Source of the DNA: Paracoccus sulfuroxidans
Lineage (GTDB): Bacteria; Pseudomonadota; Alphaproteobacteria; Rhodobacterales; Rhodobacteraceae
Assembly (NCBI RefSeq): GCF_007830335.1
Contig: NZ_VLKU01000004.1
Location: forward strand, 124,001-188,000
Direction of reading: 5' to 3'
DNA length: 64,000 nt
Positions within the stretch are counted from its first letter, which is position 1, and each line of letters starts with the position of its first letter. Shown here in pieces: positions 53,420-63,474 of the stretch. The notes under the pieces were generated by a model. It saw nothing but the letters and a program-made list of their open reading frames with translations. It was not told the DNA's origin and searched no databases. The translations under genes and the position numbers were made by a program.

Positions 53420-54087
53420 GCCAGCGGCACCTCTTCGATCAGGTGGAAGAAACCGGCGCGGTCCTCACCCATCAGCGCGACGGCGCGCACCGGCATGGGC
53501 CGGGCGAGCAGCGGGGCCAGCACCGGGTCCAGCACCTTGCGAATGTCCTGCTGCTGGGGGACGGGCAGCGCGCCGGTCAGCGTCAGGTGGTACTGGAACG
53601 CGTCCAGCACGAAGGGGTAGCCCCAGTGGTCCAGATGGGCCAGCGCCTTGGGCGGCAGGCGGTCGGGGTGACGCCGCGCACGCTCGGCCTCGGTCAGGGG
53701 CGCGCGCAGATGGTCGAGGCGCGTGACCAGCGCCGCCTCCAGCGCGATCAGCTGCGGCGGGGGCGGGCCTTCGGGGCGCAGCGCCATGAAGCCCCAGTCA
53801 TCCTGCAGCGAAACCGGCATCTCAAAGCCTGACAACTGCGCGCAGATCGCCCGCATCGCGCCTGCAACCTCTTGCGCGGTCGCGCCATCGGCCAGCCGGA
53901 AGGGCGCTTTCAGCGTGGCGTGGAAGCCATAGCGCGCAGGCGTCGAGACCAGCTTGTCAATCGGCAGGGGCAGGTCGGGATGGGGCAGGGTGCGCCCCTT
54001 TCGCGCGTCCCAGCCCAGCCAGCTGCTGCCGAACCGGCCCAGTTCGGCGTCGGGCAGGTGATAGATGGCGAAACGCTTGAAATCCAT
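53416..54087 (-). CDS. DUF1045 2H-phosphoesterase-family protein
   Basis: 223 residues from ATG at 54087. FKRFAIYHLPDAELGRFGSSWLGWDARKG and the two histidine motifs HATLKAP (about residue 56) and HLTLTGAL (about 166) place it in the 2H phosphoesterase superfamily, DUF1045 group. Members are often found in alphaproteobacterial phosphonate (phn) clusters and are called putative phosphonate metabolism proteins. Here no phn operon is present, only a PhnM-like gene 1.2 kb away. Both catalytic His-x-Thr pairs are intact. Lies downstream of pepP on the same strand. Confidence 0.85.
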   Translation of the reverse strand: MDFKRFAIYHLPDAELGRFGSSWLGWDARKGRTLPHPDLPLPIDKLVSTPARYGFHATLKAPFRLADGATAQEVAGAMRAICAQLSGFEMPVSLQDDWGFMALRPEGPPPPQLIALEAALVTRLDHLRAPLTEAERARRHPDRLPPKALAHLDHWGYPFVLDAFQYHLTLTGALPVPQQQDIRKVLDPVLAPLLARPMPVRAVALMGEDRAGFFHLIEEVPLA

Positions 54088-54112
54088 GACGGCTCCTTTT
54101 GGGGGCAGCGGT

Positions 54113-54130
54113 GGGGGCCCGAAGGCCCCC
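54113..54130 (-). terminator. Hairpin between pepP and the DUF1045 gene
   Basis: 7-bp stem GGGGGCC/GGCCCCC with loop CGAA, 9 bases past the pepP stop. No T-run directly follows on the minus strand, so read-through into the DUF1045 gene is possible. Confidence 0.5.
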
Positions 54131-54138
54131 GGCAAGGG

Positions 54139-55944
54139 TCAGAGGGGTTGCGTGGCCGCTTCCAGCCAGGCGCGCAGCGGTGCGTCCAGCAGCGGGCCAA
54201 TCTCGTCCCGGACGCGGGCGTGATAGCTGTTCAGCCAGTCGATCTCGTCGCGCGACATCAGGTCACGGTCGATCAGCCGGGTGTCGATGGGCGCCAGCGT
54301 CAGCGTCTCGAACCCCAGCATGTCGCGGCCATCGGGGCTGTCGACGGGGATGACGGCGATCAGGTTCTCGATCCGGATGCCGTATTCGCCTTCGCGGTAA
54401 TAGCCCGGCTCGTTCGAGAGGATCATGCCCGCCTGCAGCGGAATGTCCGAGATGCGGGCGATGCGGACCGGCCCCTCATGGACCGACAGACCAGCCCCCA
54501 CGCCATGGCCGGTGCCGTGGTCAAAGTCGAAGCCTTCGGACCACAGGGGGGCACGGGCGATCGGGTCCAGATGCATGCCCGCCACGCCCTTCGGGAAACG
54601 CGCGCGCGACAGCGCAATCATGCCCTGCAACACGCGGGTATAGGGGCGACGGATCGCCGGATCGACCTGACCCATGGGCAGGGTGCGGGTGATGTCGGTG
54701 GTCCCGTCCTTGTACTGCCCGCCCGAGTCGATCAGCAGTATCTCTCCGGTCATGATGCGGCGATTGCTGCCTTCCGAGACGTGGTAATGGTTGATCGCGC
54801 CATTCGGGCCCGAGCCCACGATGCTGTCGAAGCTGACGTCGAGGATGCCCTGACGGACCCGCGCCTCTTCCAGCTTTTTCGCCACGTCGATCTCGGTCAG
54901 GGGGGCGCTGTCCAGTTCCGGCGCGCGGGCGTCCAGCCAGGCCAGCACCTCGACCATGGCCGCGCCGTCGCGCTGATGCGAGGCGCGCATGCCCTGAATC
55001 TCGGCCCCGTTCTTGATCGCCTTGGGCATCAGGATCGGGTCCTGCGCCGGGGCGATGCGGGTCTTCATGCTTTCGACCAGACGGAAGGCCTGCTCGGGCG
55101 CGGTGGCCGGATCGATGCGGACCGGGCCCGAGAGGTTCGTCAGCGCCGGCGTAAACGCCTCGGGCGGCAGGATCTGCACCTCATTGCCCAGACCCGCGCG
55201 GATTTCTGCGCTGAACTTGGCCGGATTGGTGAAGACGGCGACATGGCCGTTGTCCTCGATGATCGCGAAGGCCTGCACCACCGGGTTCTTCGGCACATCC
55301 GCGCCCCGGATGTTCAACAGCCACGAGATCGAATCCGGCAGGGTGATGACGGCGGCGCGCTGCCCGGCGGCCTTCAGCAGCCCGGCAATGCGGGCGCGCT
55401 TTTCGGCGGCGCTTTCGCCAGCCAGATCGCCCGGCCAGACGCGCACAAGGCCGACGGGCGGGGCGGGCTGGTCGGGCCAGATCGCGTCGATCGGGTTCTG
55501 CTCGACCGCGATCAGCGCAATGCCGGTGCCTTCCAGCGCCTTCTCAAGCTCCTGAATTTCCTTGCGGGTGTGCAGCCACGGGTCAAAGCCCACGCGACCG
55601 CCTTCGGGCAGCGCCTGGATCAGCCAGGGGCCGGGCTTGATCTCGGGCCAGTGGACGGGGGTCATCACCTCCAGCGGGATCTCGGCCTTGACCTGCACGC
55701 GGTAGCGGCCGTCGATGAAGACGCCCGCCTCGGCGGCGGTGACGATGGCGAAACCCGCGCTGCCGCTGAACCCGGTCAGCCAGCGCAGGCGGGCGTCATG
55801 CCCGGCGACATATTCGCCCTGATGGGCGTCGGCGCGGGGCACGAGAAAGCCGTCCAGCTCTCGCCGCGCCAGTTCGGCGCGCAGCGCCTCAAGCCGGGCG
55901 GGGTGGCGCGAAGGATCGGGGGTATCGTCGTAGGTCTGAAACAT
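54139..55944 (-). CDS. pepP: M24-family Xaa-Pro aminopeptidase
   Basis: 601 residues from ATG at 55944 (a TTG at 55962 is less likely). Removes N-terminal residues preceding proline. It is the long three-domain form: two creatinase-like N-terminal domains (LRAELARRELDGFLVPRADAHQGEYV; RVGFDPWLHTRKEIQELEKAL) and a C-terminal pita-bread domain with metal ligands in LIDSGGQYKDGTTDITRT, HGTGHGVGAGLSVHEGP and SNEPGYYREGEYGIRIENL. Thirty-five bases downstream of a glycosyltransferase gene; part of the leftward cob operon region. Confidence 0.93.
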   Translation of the reverse strand: MFQTYDDTPDPSRHPARLEALRAELARRELDGFLVPRADAHQGEYVAGHDARLRWLTGFSGSAGFAIVTAAEAGVFIDGRYRVQVKAEIPLEVMTPVHWPEIKPGPWLIQALPEGGRVGFDPWLHTRKEIQELEKALEGTGIALIAVEQNPIDAIWPDQPAPPVGLVRVWPGDLAGESAAEKRARIAGLLKAAGQRAAVITLPDSISWLLNIRGADVPKNPVVQAFAIIEDNGHVAVFTNPAKFSAEIRAGLGNEVQILPPEAFTPALTNLSGPVRIDPATAPEQAFRLVESMKTRIAPAQDPILMPKAIKNGAEIQGMRASHQRDGAAMVEVLAWLDARAPELDSAPLTEIDVAKKLEEARVRQGILDVSFDSIVGSGPNGAINHYHVSEGSNRRIMTGEILLIDSGGQYKDGTTDITRTLPMGQVDPAIRRPYTRVLQGMIALSRARFPKGVAGMHLDPIARAPLWSEGFDFDHGTGHGVGAGLSVHEGPVRIARISDIPLQAGMILSNEPGYYREGEYGIRIENLIAVIPVDSPDGRDMLGFETLTLAPIDTRLIDRDLMSRDEIDWLNSYHARVRDEIGPLLDAPLRAWLEAATQPL

Positions 55945-55979
55945 CTTGGGTCTTTCTTGCAATTGGAGGCCGGGAGGCG

Positions 55980-57248
55980 TCAGCGCGCCATCCGGGCGGC
56001 GGCCCCGGGCAGGGTGCGGCGCAGCCCGTCGGCGACGGCCTCGGCGCTGCGGCGGTGGTGAAATTCGGCGGCGACCCGCGCGCGCGAGGCCTGAGCCAGA
56101 CCGCGCGCCTTTTCGGGGTTCGCCACAAGGTCGGCGATGACCTCGGCCATGGTGTCGGGGCGTTCGGGCGGCACCAGAACCGCATCCTGACCGGAATGGA
56201 TCAGCTCATGATTGCCGCCGACATCGGTGACGACGACGGGCATTTCCATCGCCATCGCCTCCATGATCGCGACCGAGATGCCTTCGTTCAGACTGGCCAG
56301 CGCAAAGACATGCGCCTTTTCCAGCCCCTGCCGCACCCGGTCTTCCGAGACCGCGCCCAGCAGGGTGATGCTGTCACCAAGGCCCATCCGGTCGATCTGA
56401 CCCTGCAGCTCCTGATGATAGCCGCTGCCGCCCTGTTCATCCTCACCCGCGATCTCCAGCCGGGCGTCGATGCCCTGAGCGCGCAGGAGGCGCACGGTCT
56501 CAAAGAGATCGGCGTGCCCCTTGACCGGATTCAGCCGCCCGCAAGAGAACAGCCGCACTGGCCCGCCCGGTTCCGGCGGCTGCCAGGGCGCGCTGCGGTG
56601 GATCTGCTCCAGATCGACGCCCATCGGCGCGATATTGATGACCTCGGGCTTCGATCCGGCCAGTTCGCGGTCGACCACGCCCGACAGCAGGCGCGAGATG
56701 ATGGTGGCAAAGCGCGCGTGACGCCATTTCTGCCGCTGGTTCGGGCCGTAGCCCTCCAGCGTCGGGCCGTGCAGCGTCAGGCTGTAGCTGGGGCCGCCCA
56801 GCCGTTCGGCCAGCATGGCGATATTGGCGGATTCGGCGCAGGAATGGACATGGATATGGTCCCAGCCCTCGCGCCGGGCAATGCGCTTCAGCCGGGCCGC
56901 GACGCCGATCATCGCCAGCATCCTCAGCCGGTTTTTCGCGCCGCCTGCCGTTTCGGCCGTCATTGCGGTCTGCAGGCTGCGCACCCATGCGGCGGGGCCC
57001 GAGCGCAGCAGCTCGGCCAGAATGCCGCCCAGATCGCCCGCGCCCACCGGCACCAGATAGCGGGTCATCCCCTGCGCCTCGGCCGCCCAGGAATGCGACG
57101 CCACCGCGCGCGGCGGCTGCCGGGTCGAGATCAGATCGGCCTCAACCCCCAGCTCGGCCAGGGCCTGACGCTCTCGCCACAGGAAGATATGGGTCTGGCC
57201 CGGAAACTCTGGAATGAAAAAGCCGATGCGCAGCACGTCCTGCCCCAT
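55980..57248 (-). CDS. GT4-family glycosyltransferase
   Basis: 422 residues from ATG at 57248 (GTG 57254 also in frame). GT-B fold enzyme using a nucleotide sugar: FFIPEFPGQTHIFLWRERQAL at the N-terminus, HVHSCAESANIAMLAERLGG, then the donor-binding half LFSCGRLNPVKGHADLFETV and the E-x7-E motif in SLNEGISVAIMEAMAMEMPVVVTDVGG. Resembles colanic-acid or exopolysaccharide transferases; the product is unknown. It lies right after cobT, with no clear ribosome site, and is unrelated to cobalamin synthesis. Confidence 0.88.
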   Translation of the reverse strand: MGQDVLRIGFFIPEFPGQTHIFLWRERQALAELGVEADLISTRQPPRAVASHSWAAEAQGMTRYLVPVGAGDLGGILAELLRSGPAAWVRSLQTAMTAETAGGAKNRLRMLAMIGVAARLKRIARREGWDHIHVHSCAESANIAMLAERLGGPSYSLTLHGPTLEGYGPNQRQKWRHARFATIISRLLSGVVDRELAGSKPEVINIAPMGVDLEQIHRSAPWQPPEPGGPVRLFSCGRLNPVKGHADLFETVRLLRAQGIDARLEIAGEDEQGGSGYHQELQGQIDRMGLGDSITLLGAVSEDRVRQGLEKAHVFALASLNEGISVAIMEAMAMEMPVVVTDVGGNHELIHSGQDAVLVPPERPDTMAEVIADLVANPEKARGLAQASRARVAAEFHHRRSAEAVADGLRRTLPGAAARMAR

Positions 57249-57319
57249 GTTCACCGGGCGGCGGCGGTGCCCCGACCCCTTGCCTGTGCTTGCAATGGGG
57301 CGCGGGGGAAATCAAGCGA

Positions 57320-59191
57320 TCAGATCATGCGCCGCATGGCATTCATGCCCAGAACCCGTGCCCGCTTGCGCGGATCGCTGTCGAAAAGTGCAGCCAATTG
57401 TTCGGTCATGGCCCCGGCAAGCTGTTCGGCATCGGTGATCGTCACCGCGCGTTCGTAATAGCGGGTGACGTCATGGCCGATGCCGATGGCCAAAAGCTCG
57501 ACCTGCTTGCGCCGCTCGACCATCGAGATCACGTCGCGCAGATGCCGCTCCAGATAGTTGGCGGGGTTCACCGACAGGGTCGAATCGTCGACCGGCGCGC
57601 CATCCGAGATGACCATCAGGATCTTGCGCGCCTCGGGGCGGCGGATCAGGCGACGATGCGCCCATTCCAGCGCCTCGCCGTCGATGTTTTCCTTCAGCAG
57701 ACCCTCTTTCATCATCAGGCCAAGGTTCGGGCGCACGCGCCGCCAGGGCGCATCGGCCCCCTTGTAGATGATGTGGCGCAGATCGTTCAGGCGGCCGGGT
57801 TGCGCCGGGCGGCCTGCGGCCAGCCAGCGTTCACGGCTTTGGCCGCCTTTCCAGGCGCGGGTGGTGAAGCCCAGGATCTCGACCTTGACCTGGCTGCGTT
57901 CCAGCGTGCGCGCCAGAACATCGGCGCAGACCGCCGCAATGCTGATCGGACGCCCGCGCATCGAGCCCGAGTTGTCCAAGAGCAGCGTCACGACCGTGTC
58001 GCGGAATTCGGTGTCCTTCTCGACCTTGAAGGAAAGCGGCGTCGTCGGGTTCGCGACCACGCGGGCCAGACGGCCTGCGTCCAGCACGCCCTCTTCCTTG
58101 TCGAACTCCCAGCTGCGGTTCTGCTGCGCCTGCAGGCGGCGCTGCAGCTTGTTCGCCAACCGGCTGACCGCGCCGCGCAGGGGCTCCAGCTGCTTGTCCA
58201 GATAGGCGCGCAGCCGTTCCAGCTCGGCCGGGTCGGCCAGATCTTCGGCGCGGATTTCCTCGTCGAATTCCTGCGTATAGACCTTGTATTCCGAGCTCGC
58301 CTCGCTGACCGGAGGCGGCAGGTCGGGGGGCACGTCGGCTTCGGACATCTCGGCCTCATCGGCCATTTCCTCGTCGGTCATGTCATCCATGCTGACCTGG
58401 GCCTGACGCTCGTCCTGTTCCTGTTCCTGGCTGCGCTCGGGGCTGGCCTCGGCCTCTTCCTCCTGCGACTGCTCGCGCGACTGGCTGTCGCCGGCCTCTT
58501 CGTCCTGCTCGGCGTTTTCCTCGCCGTCGTCGTCCTGAGGCTCATCCGGGTCGTCGCCCAGCTGGTCGCCATAGCCGAGGTCGGAAATCAGCTGCCGCGA
58601 CAGGCGCGCGAAAGCGGCCTGATCGTGCAGGACACCGTTCACCTGCTCCAGATCCGCGCCCGCCTGTTCCTCGACAAAGGGACGCCAGAGATCGGCCACA
58701 TGCTGGGCCGCCGGGGGCAGGGCACGCCCGGTCGCGGCCTGCCGGACCAGATAGCCCGCTGCCGCCGCCAGCGGCGCATCCGAGGGCGACTTGATCTGGC
58801 CGTAGCCCTTGCGCTCGGCCTCATAGCCCATCTTGTGATCGATGTTCGACAGCGCGCCCGGCATGTCGCGCGCGCCAAGCGCCTCGCAGCGGGCGGTCTC
58901 CATCGCCTCGTAAAGCTCGCGCGCCATGGGACCGGCGGGCACGTATTTCGCATGCGTGGTCGTGTCGTGATGGCGAAGGCGCATCGCCAGCGCATCGGCG
59001 GTGCCGCGCGCCATAACGATCTCGTCGCGTGTCATCCGGCGGCTGACCTGAGGCAGGCGCATCGTATCCCCCGCAACCCCCGAGGGATCGGCGGTGAAGG
59101 TCACGTTCAGCTCATGCTCCTCGGCCAGCGCGCGGGTGGCTTCGGTCAGGGCCTTCTTGAACGGATCGGCGGGGTTGTCGGATTTTTTCAT
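57320..59191 (-). CDS. cobT: Cobaltochelatase subunit CobT
   Basis: 623 residues. With CobS and CobN it inserts cobalt into hydrogenobyrinic acid a,c-diamide in the aerobic cobalamin pathway. N-terminal helical domain ([37 protein letters not shown]), a long Glu/Asp/Gln-rich acidic linker (about 215-300), then a C-terminal von Willebrand A domain whose MIDAS motif DNSGSMRG is near residue 397 with downstream [11 protein letters not shown]. Its start codon overlaps the end of the inserted gene at 59188 (ATGA). Confidence 0.96.
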   Translation of the reverse strand: MKKSDNPADPFKKALTEATRALAEEHELNVTFTADPSGVAGDTMRLPQVSRRMTRDEIVMARGTADALAMRLRHHDTTTHAKYVPAGPMARELYEAMETARCEALGARDMPGALSNIDHKMGYEAERKGYGQIKSPSDAPLAAAAGYLVRQAATGRALPPAAQHVADLWRPFVEEQAGADLEQVNGVLHDQAAFARLSRQLISDLGYGDQLGDDPDEPQDDDGEENAEQDEEAGDSQSREQSQEEEAEASPERSQEQEQDERQAQVSMDDMTDEEMADEAEMSEADVPPDLPPPVSEASSEYKVYTQEFDEEIRAEDLADPAELERLRAYLDKQLEPLRGAVSRLANKLQRRLQAQQNRSWEFDKEEGVLDAGRLARVVANPTTPLSFKVEKDTEFRDTVVTLLLDNSGSMRGRPISIAAVCADVLARTLERSQVKVEILGFTTRAWKGGQSRERWLAAGRPAQPGRLNDLRHIIYKGADAPWRRVRPNLGLMMKEGLLKENIDGEALEWAHRRLIRRPEARKILMVISDGAPVDDSTLSVNPANYLERHLRDVISMVERRKQVELLAIGIGHDVTRYYERAVTITDAEQLAGAMTEQLAALFDSDPRKRARVLGMNAMRRMI

Positions 59192-59730
59192 GTACGTTCC
59201 TCAAGCTGAGGTGCTGGCTGCGTGATCGAGGCTATCTGATCCCAATTTTCATGATACCGGTTCAACCAGCCAGCGACATAGGGCGTTTGTGGCCCCATCA
59301 ATTTTGTATAATCGGGCAAGAGACGCCGGATGTTCGAGTCATTGCGCTTCTGACCGCGCGCGCCCGGATTGGAAAGCCACGTTGCGTGGCTGGTCCGGAT
59401 AACATTAGCGACGATTGGGCTCGGAATGACATAGATTTCGGCGGCATTCGACGCATGTTTGCCAAGATCAACGAAGCAATAGAATATCCGTGGGTTCGTC
59501 AGCTCTTCGTGTTTTTGACGCATATGCCAACCGCCGTCGCTACCCTTGTCCCAACGGGTCTTTACCTGAAAGGCACATAGTTGCGTTCCATCCACGGATG
59601 TTACGACAATGTCAAAGTTTGGGACGCCCTGCGGAGCAAGTGCAGCAATGTACCCACGCGATAGAAGCCGCGACATGACCAGATGTTCGCCTGCGGCACC
59701 CGTCATGGTCGAGGCGTCTATCGCATTCAT
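59188..59730 (-). CDS. Putative PD-(D/E)XK nuclease-like protein inserted between cobS and cobT
   Basis: 180 residues from ATG at 59730, whose A is the last base of the cobS TGA (TGATG); its own stop overlaps the cobT start (ATGA). The N-terminal half carries a pattern like the PD-(D/E)XK fold: helix [18 protein letters not shown] with E15, then NFDIVV with D40, then AFQVKTR with Q55 and K57. Further blocks are [33 protein letters not shown] and [15 protein letters not shown] read it as a member of a widespread uncharacterised family; nuclease activity is unproven. Base composition is clearly lower in GC than the neighbours (29 of 60 bases G or C at 59221-59280 and at 59401-59460), suggesting transfer. 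Confidence 0.7.
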   Translation of the reverse strand: MNAIDASTMTGAAGEHLVMSRLLSRGYIAALAPQGVPNFDIVVTSVDGTQLCAFQVKTRWDKGSDGGWHMRQKHEELTNPRIFYCFVDLGKHASNAAEIYVIPSPIVANVIRTSHATWLSNPGARGQKRNDSNIRRLLPDYTKLMGPQTPYVAGWLNRYHENWDQIASITQPAPQLEERT

Positions 59731-60701
59731 CACCCAGCCTTCGCAGCCGCGCTCTCCGGCAGTTCCTCGTCGAACAGGCGCTGATAGAACTCGGCGACCG
59801 TCTGGCGCTCAAGCTCATCACATTTGTTCAGGAAGGTCAGGCGGAAGGCATAACCCACATTGTCGAAGATGCGCGCGTTCTGCGCCCACGAGATCACCGT
59901 GCGCGGCGACATGACCGTCGACAGATCGCCCTGCATGAAAGCGGTGCGGGTCAGGTCGGCCAGCGTCACCATCTGGCTGATGATCTTGCGGCCCTTCTCG
60001 GTGTTGTAGGTCGGGTTCTTCGCCAGCACGATATTCGTCTCGGCGTCGTGGCTGAGATAGTTCAGCGTCGCGACCAGCGACCAGCGGTCCATCTGGCCCT
60101 GGTTGATCTGCTGCGTGCCGTGGTAAAGGCCGGTCGTGTCGCCCAGACCCACGGTGTTCGCGGTCGCAAACAGGCGGAAGCAGGGGTTCGGCGTGATGAC
60201 CTCGTTCTGGTCCAGAAGGGTCAGCTTGCCGTCGGCCTCCAGCACGCGCTGGATCACGAACATGACGTCGGCGCGGCCCGCGTCATATTCGTCGAAGACG
60301 ATGGCGGTCGGGTTGCGCAGCGCCCAGGGCAGGATGCCTTCGTGGAAAACGGTGACCTGCTTGCCGTCGACCAGCTTGATCGCATCCTTGCCGATCAGGT
60401 CGATGCGGCTGACGTGGCTGTCAAGGTTGACGCGCACGCAGGGCCAGTTGAGGCGGGCGGCGACCTGCTCGATATGGGTCGATTTGCCGGTGCCGTGATA
60501 ACCCTGGATCATGACGCGGCGATTATAGGCAAAGCCCGCCAGAATCGCCATGGTCGTGTCAGGGTCGAATTTATAGGTCGGATCGATCTCGGGCACGCGG
60601 TCGGTTCGCTCGGCAAAGCCCTTGACCTTCATGTCACTGTCAAGGCCGAAGACCTCGCGCAGGTCGATTTCTTCGGTCGGTTTTGCGTTCTGATCCAGCA
60701 T
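59730..60701 (-). CDS. cobS: Cobaltochelatase subunit CobS
   Basis: 323 residues from ATG at 60701 (AAAGGG upstream; the frame extends to 60758 without family sequence). AAA+ ATPase that forms a ring with CobT and drives cobalt insertion by CobN. Walker [10 protein letters not shown] is at residues 67-75, Walker B is in [15 protein letters not shown], and the sensor region is [23 protein letters not shown]. First gene of the leftward cobS-orf-cobT unit; cobN is not in the window. Confidence 0.96.
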   Translation of the reverse strand: MLDQNAKPTEEIDLREVFGLDSDMKVKGFAERTDRVPEIDPTYKFDPDTTMAILAGFAYNRRVMIQGYHGTGKSTHIEQVAARLNWPCVRVNLDSHVSRIDLIGKDAIKLVDGKQVTVFHEGILPWALRNPTAIVFDEYDAGRADVMFVIQRVLEADGKLTLLDQNEVITPNPCFRLFATANTVGLGDTTGLYHGTQQINQGQMDRWSLVATLNYLSHDAETNIVLAKNPTYNTEKGRKIISQMVTLADLTRTAFMQGDLSTVMSPRTVISWAQNARIFDNVGYAFRLTFLNKCDELERQTVAEFYQRLFDEELPESAAAKAG

Positions 60702-60876
60702 GGGTCCACCCTTTCGGTCTACAGATCGCTTGATGGAACATTCGGCAGAGGGGTGCAAGACGCAGCGTCAATATCCCCCAAAAGGTCCGGGTCCGGGCGA
60801 CGCCCCGACGCTGCCGAATTGCGCGGGCGCGCCGCTTCTTTTATCGTCGGACAGATCAAAGGTCGGGGATATCAGG

Positions 60877-61854
60877 ATGAGTGGACTGCTTGCGCTGCTG
60901 GATGACGTGGCGGGGATCGCCAAGGTTGCGGCGGCTTCGATTGACGATGTCGCGGGTCAGGCCGCCAAGGCGGGGGCCAAGGCCGCGGGCGCTGTCATCG
61001 ACGATGCGGCGGTCACGCCCAAATATGTGAACGGCTTCTCGGCCGCGCGCGAAGTCCCCATCGTGATGAAGATCGCGCGCGGATCGCTGCTGAACAAGCT
61101 CGTCATCCTGCTGCCGATCGCGCTGATCCTTTCGGCCTTCGCGCCCTGGCTCATCTCGCCGCTCCTGATGCTGGGCGGGGCTTATCTTTGCTTCGAAGGC
61201 GCCGAGAAGGTCTGGCACGCGCTGGTCGGCCACCATGACGAACCCCATCTGGTCACCACCGAGGATGGCGGCGCCGGCCTCGAAGAGACGCGCGTCAAGG
61301 GCGCGATCAAGACCGACTTCATCCTCTCGGCCGAGATCATGACCATCGCCCTCTCGACCATTCCCGCCGATGATCCGCTCTGGATGAAGGCGCTGATCCT
61401 GGTCGTGGTCGCCATCGGCATCACCGTGGCCGTCTACGGTTTCGTGGCTATCATCGTTAAGGCCGATGATTTCGGCCTGCACCTGTCGCAAAAGGGCGGC
61501 GCGCTGGCCGGGCTTGGCCGCGGCATCGTCCGGGTGATGCCGGGCTTCATGAAGGTCCTGACGGTCGTCGGCACGGCGGCAATGATCTGGGTCGGCGGGC
61601 AAATCATCATCCACGGGCTCCATGAACTCGGCATGCACCAGCCCTATGAATGGATCAAATCCACCGCCGCGCTGGCCGCCGCATCGGTGCCGCAGATCGC
61701 GGGCCTCGCGAACTGGGCGGTCACGGCCTTCTTCGACGGCGTCTTCGGCCTGATCCTGGGGCTCGCGGTGATGCCGCTGGCCACCTATGTGATCGGCCCG
61801 CTCTTCGCGGCGGTCGGTGGCCTCTTCGGCAAAGGCGACGCCCCCAGCCACTAA
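60877..61854 (+). CDS. DUF808 (YedI-like) inner-membrane protein
   Basis: 325 residues from ATG 60877 (ATCAGG upstream). The start SGLLALLDDVAGIAKVAAASIDDVA and the rest (GLEETRVKGAIKTDFILSAEIMTIALSTI; VAIIVKADDFGLHLSQKG) are the DUF808 signature. About six membrane helices. Function is unknown in all bacteria that carry it. Divergent from cobS across a 175-base gap in which I see a GTCCGG direct repeat but no clear promoter. Confidence 0.9.
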   Translation: MSGLLALLDDVAGIAKVAAASIDDVAGQAAKAGAKAAGAVIDDAAVTPKYVNGFSAAREVPIVMKIARGSLLNKLVILLPIALILSAFAPWLISPLLMLGGAYLCFEGAEKVWHALVGHHDEPHLVTTEDGGAGLEETRVKGAIKTDFILSAEIMTIALSTIPADDPLWMKALILVVVAIGITVAVYGFVAIIVKADDFGLHLSQKGGALAGLGRGIVRVMPGFMKVLTVVGTAAMIWVGGQIIIHGLHELGMHQPYEWIKSTAALAAASVPQIAGLANWAVTAFFDGVFGLILGLAVMPLATYVIGPLFAAVGGLFGKGDAPSH

Positions 61855-62012
61855 CCCCGGCGACGGCCCGGCCCCTCGCCGGACCGCCTCATTTCTCTGT
61901 TGCCCAAATACCCAAGCGACCGCGCGGCGACACGCCGCGCTGGTCCGCTGAGGCGTCTTGTCCTTTCCCGACCCGTGCGTATCTTTTCACCCAAGAATCC
62001 ACGGAGTCCCCC

Positions 62013-63392
62013 ATGACCATCGCCAACGCCGCCCTCGACGCCCTTTCCGCCCTGCTGGGCCCGCGCTTCACCACCGGCATGGCCGAGAGGGAACTGCACG
62101 GCGGGTCCGAAACCTTCCACCGCGCGCCCCCGCCGGAAGCGGTCGCCTGGCCTGCCTCGACCGCTGAGGTCTCGGCCGTGCTCGCGATCTGCCACCAGCA
62201 TCGCGTGCCGGTGATCGGCTGGGGCACGGGGACGTCGCTCGAAGGGCATGCGCTCGCGCCGCAGGGTGGGCTGGTGCTCGACATGATGAAGATGGATCGC
62301 ATCCTCAGCATCGATGCCGAGGACCTGCAGACGACCGTTCAGCCCGGCGTGACGCGTGAGGCGCTGAACCTCGAACTCCGCGCCACCGGGCTTTTCTTCC
62401 CGGTCGATCCCGGCGCGAATGCCTCACTGGGCGGCATGGCCTCGACCCGCGCCAGCGGCACGACGGCGGTGCGCTATGGGACCATGCGCGACAATGTCAT
62501 CGCGCTTGAGGTGGTGCTGGCCGATGGCACGATCATCCGCACCGGCACCAAGGCCGCGAAATCCAGCGCCGGATATGACCTGACCGCGCTCTTCGTCGGG
62601 GCCGAGGGCACGCTTGGCATCATCACCGAACTGACCTTGCGCCTGCATGGCCAGCCCGAGGAAGTGGCCGCCGCCGTCTGCGGCTTCCCGACGCTGGAGC
62701 AGGCCGTCGAATGCGTCACCGCCACGATCCAGTCGGGCATCCCGATGGCGAGGATCGAGTTCGTCGATGCCGATGCGGCCCGCGCCTTCAACGCCTATGC
62801 CGGGACGCATCTGCATGAAGGCCCGCATCTGATGGTCGAGTTCAACGGCTCCCCCACCAGCGTGCAGGAGGATGTCGCGCGCTTCGGCGATCTGGCGCAG
62901 GAGTTCGGCGGCACCGGCTTTGAATGGGCGACCACCGCCGAGGACCGCGCGGCGCTGTGGAAGATGCGCCACGGGGCCTATCGCGCCTGCCTTGCATTGC
63001 GGCCGGGCGCGACCTCGCTGACGACGGATGTCTGCGTGCCCATGTCGCAACTGCCCGCCGCCGTGGCCGCGGCCGCCGCCGACATCAAGGAGGTCGGCCT
63101 GATCGGGCCGATGGTCGGCCATGTGGGCGACGGCAACTTCCACGCCCAGATGCTGATCATGCCGGGCGACGCCGAGGAACTGGCGCGGGCCAAGGGGGTG
63201 GCCACGCGTATGGCCCAGCGGGCGCTGGCTGTTGGCGGCACGATCACCGGCGAACATGGCGTGGGCCTTGGCAAGATGGGCCTGATGCCCGCGCAGCATG
63301 GCGCGGCTCTGGGGGCGATGGCGGCGCTGAAAAAGGCGCTCGATCCCCTGAACATCATGAACCCCGGCAAGATGATTCCCGTTCTGGCCTGA
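62013..63392 (+). CDS. FAD-binding oxidoreductase, D-lactate dehydrogenase/glycolate oxidase type
   Basis: 459 residues from ATG 62013 (GGAG at 62003-62006); the open frame begins much earlier, inside the DUF808 gene in another frame. VAO-family flavoprotein: FAD-binding PCMH domain (WPASTAEVSAVLAICHQHRVPVIGWGTGTSLEGHAL; PVDPGANASLGGMASTRASGTTAVRYGTMRDNV; SSAGYDLTALFVGAEGTLGIITE) and a C-terminal substrate cap (HVGDGNFH with metal-type histidines; ITGEHGVGLGKMGLM; LKKALDPLNIMNPGKM). Best match in memory is cytochrome-linked D-lactate dehydrogenase (Dld/GlcD group). Exact 2-hydroxyacid unknown. Confidence 0.9.
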   Translation: MTIANAALDALSALLGPRFTTGMAERELHGGSETFHRAPPPEAVAWPASTAEVSAVLAICHQHRVPVIGWGTGTSLEGHALAPQGGLVLDMMKMDRILSIDAEDLQTTVQPGVTREALNLELRATGLFFPVDPGANASLGGMASTRASGTTAVRYGTMRDNVIALEVVLADGTIIRTGTKAAKSSAGYDLTALFVGAEGTLGIITELTLRLHGQPEEVAAAVCGFPTLEQAVECVTATIQSGIPMARIEFVDADAARAFNAYAGTHLHEGPHLMVEFNGSPTSVQEDVARFGDLAQEFGGTGFEWATTAEDRAALWKMRHGAYRACLALRPGATSLTTDVCVPMSQLPAAVAAAAADIKEVGLIGPMVGHVGDGNFHAQMLIMPGDAEELARAKGVATRMAQRALAVGGTITGEHGVGLGKMGLMPAQHGAALGAMAALKKALDPLNIMNPGKMIPVLA

Positions 63393-63474
63393 GGCGGTGG
63401 CCTTCACCGACCGGCCCGGAACCAGCTGCGTACTGGGTCTGACTAATTCGTGATGCGGTCTTGGAAAGCGTTGC

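Noticed and set aside
53872..56061. 729-residue open frame on the plus strand
   Set aside because: Antisense to pepP and DUF1045 genes; no motifs, shadow composition.
57290..59209. 639-residue open frame on the plus strand with hydrophobic stretches
   Set aside because: Antisense to cobT; the hydrophobic part is the complement of the acidic Glu/Gln linker of CobT.
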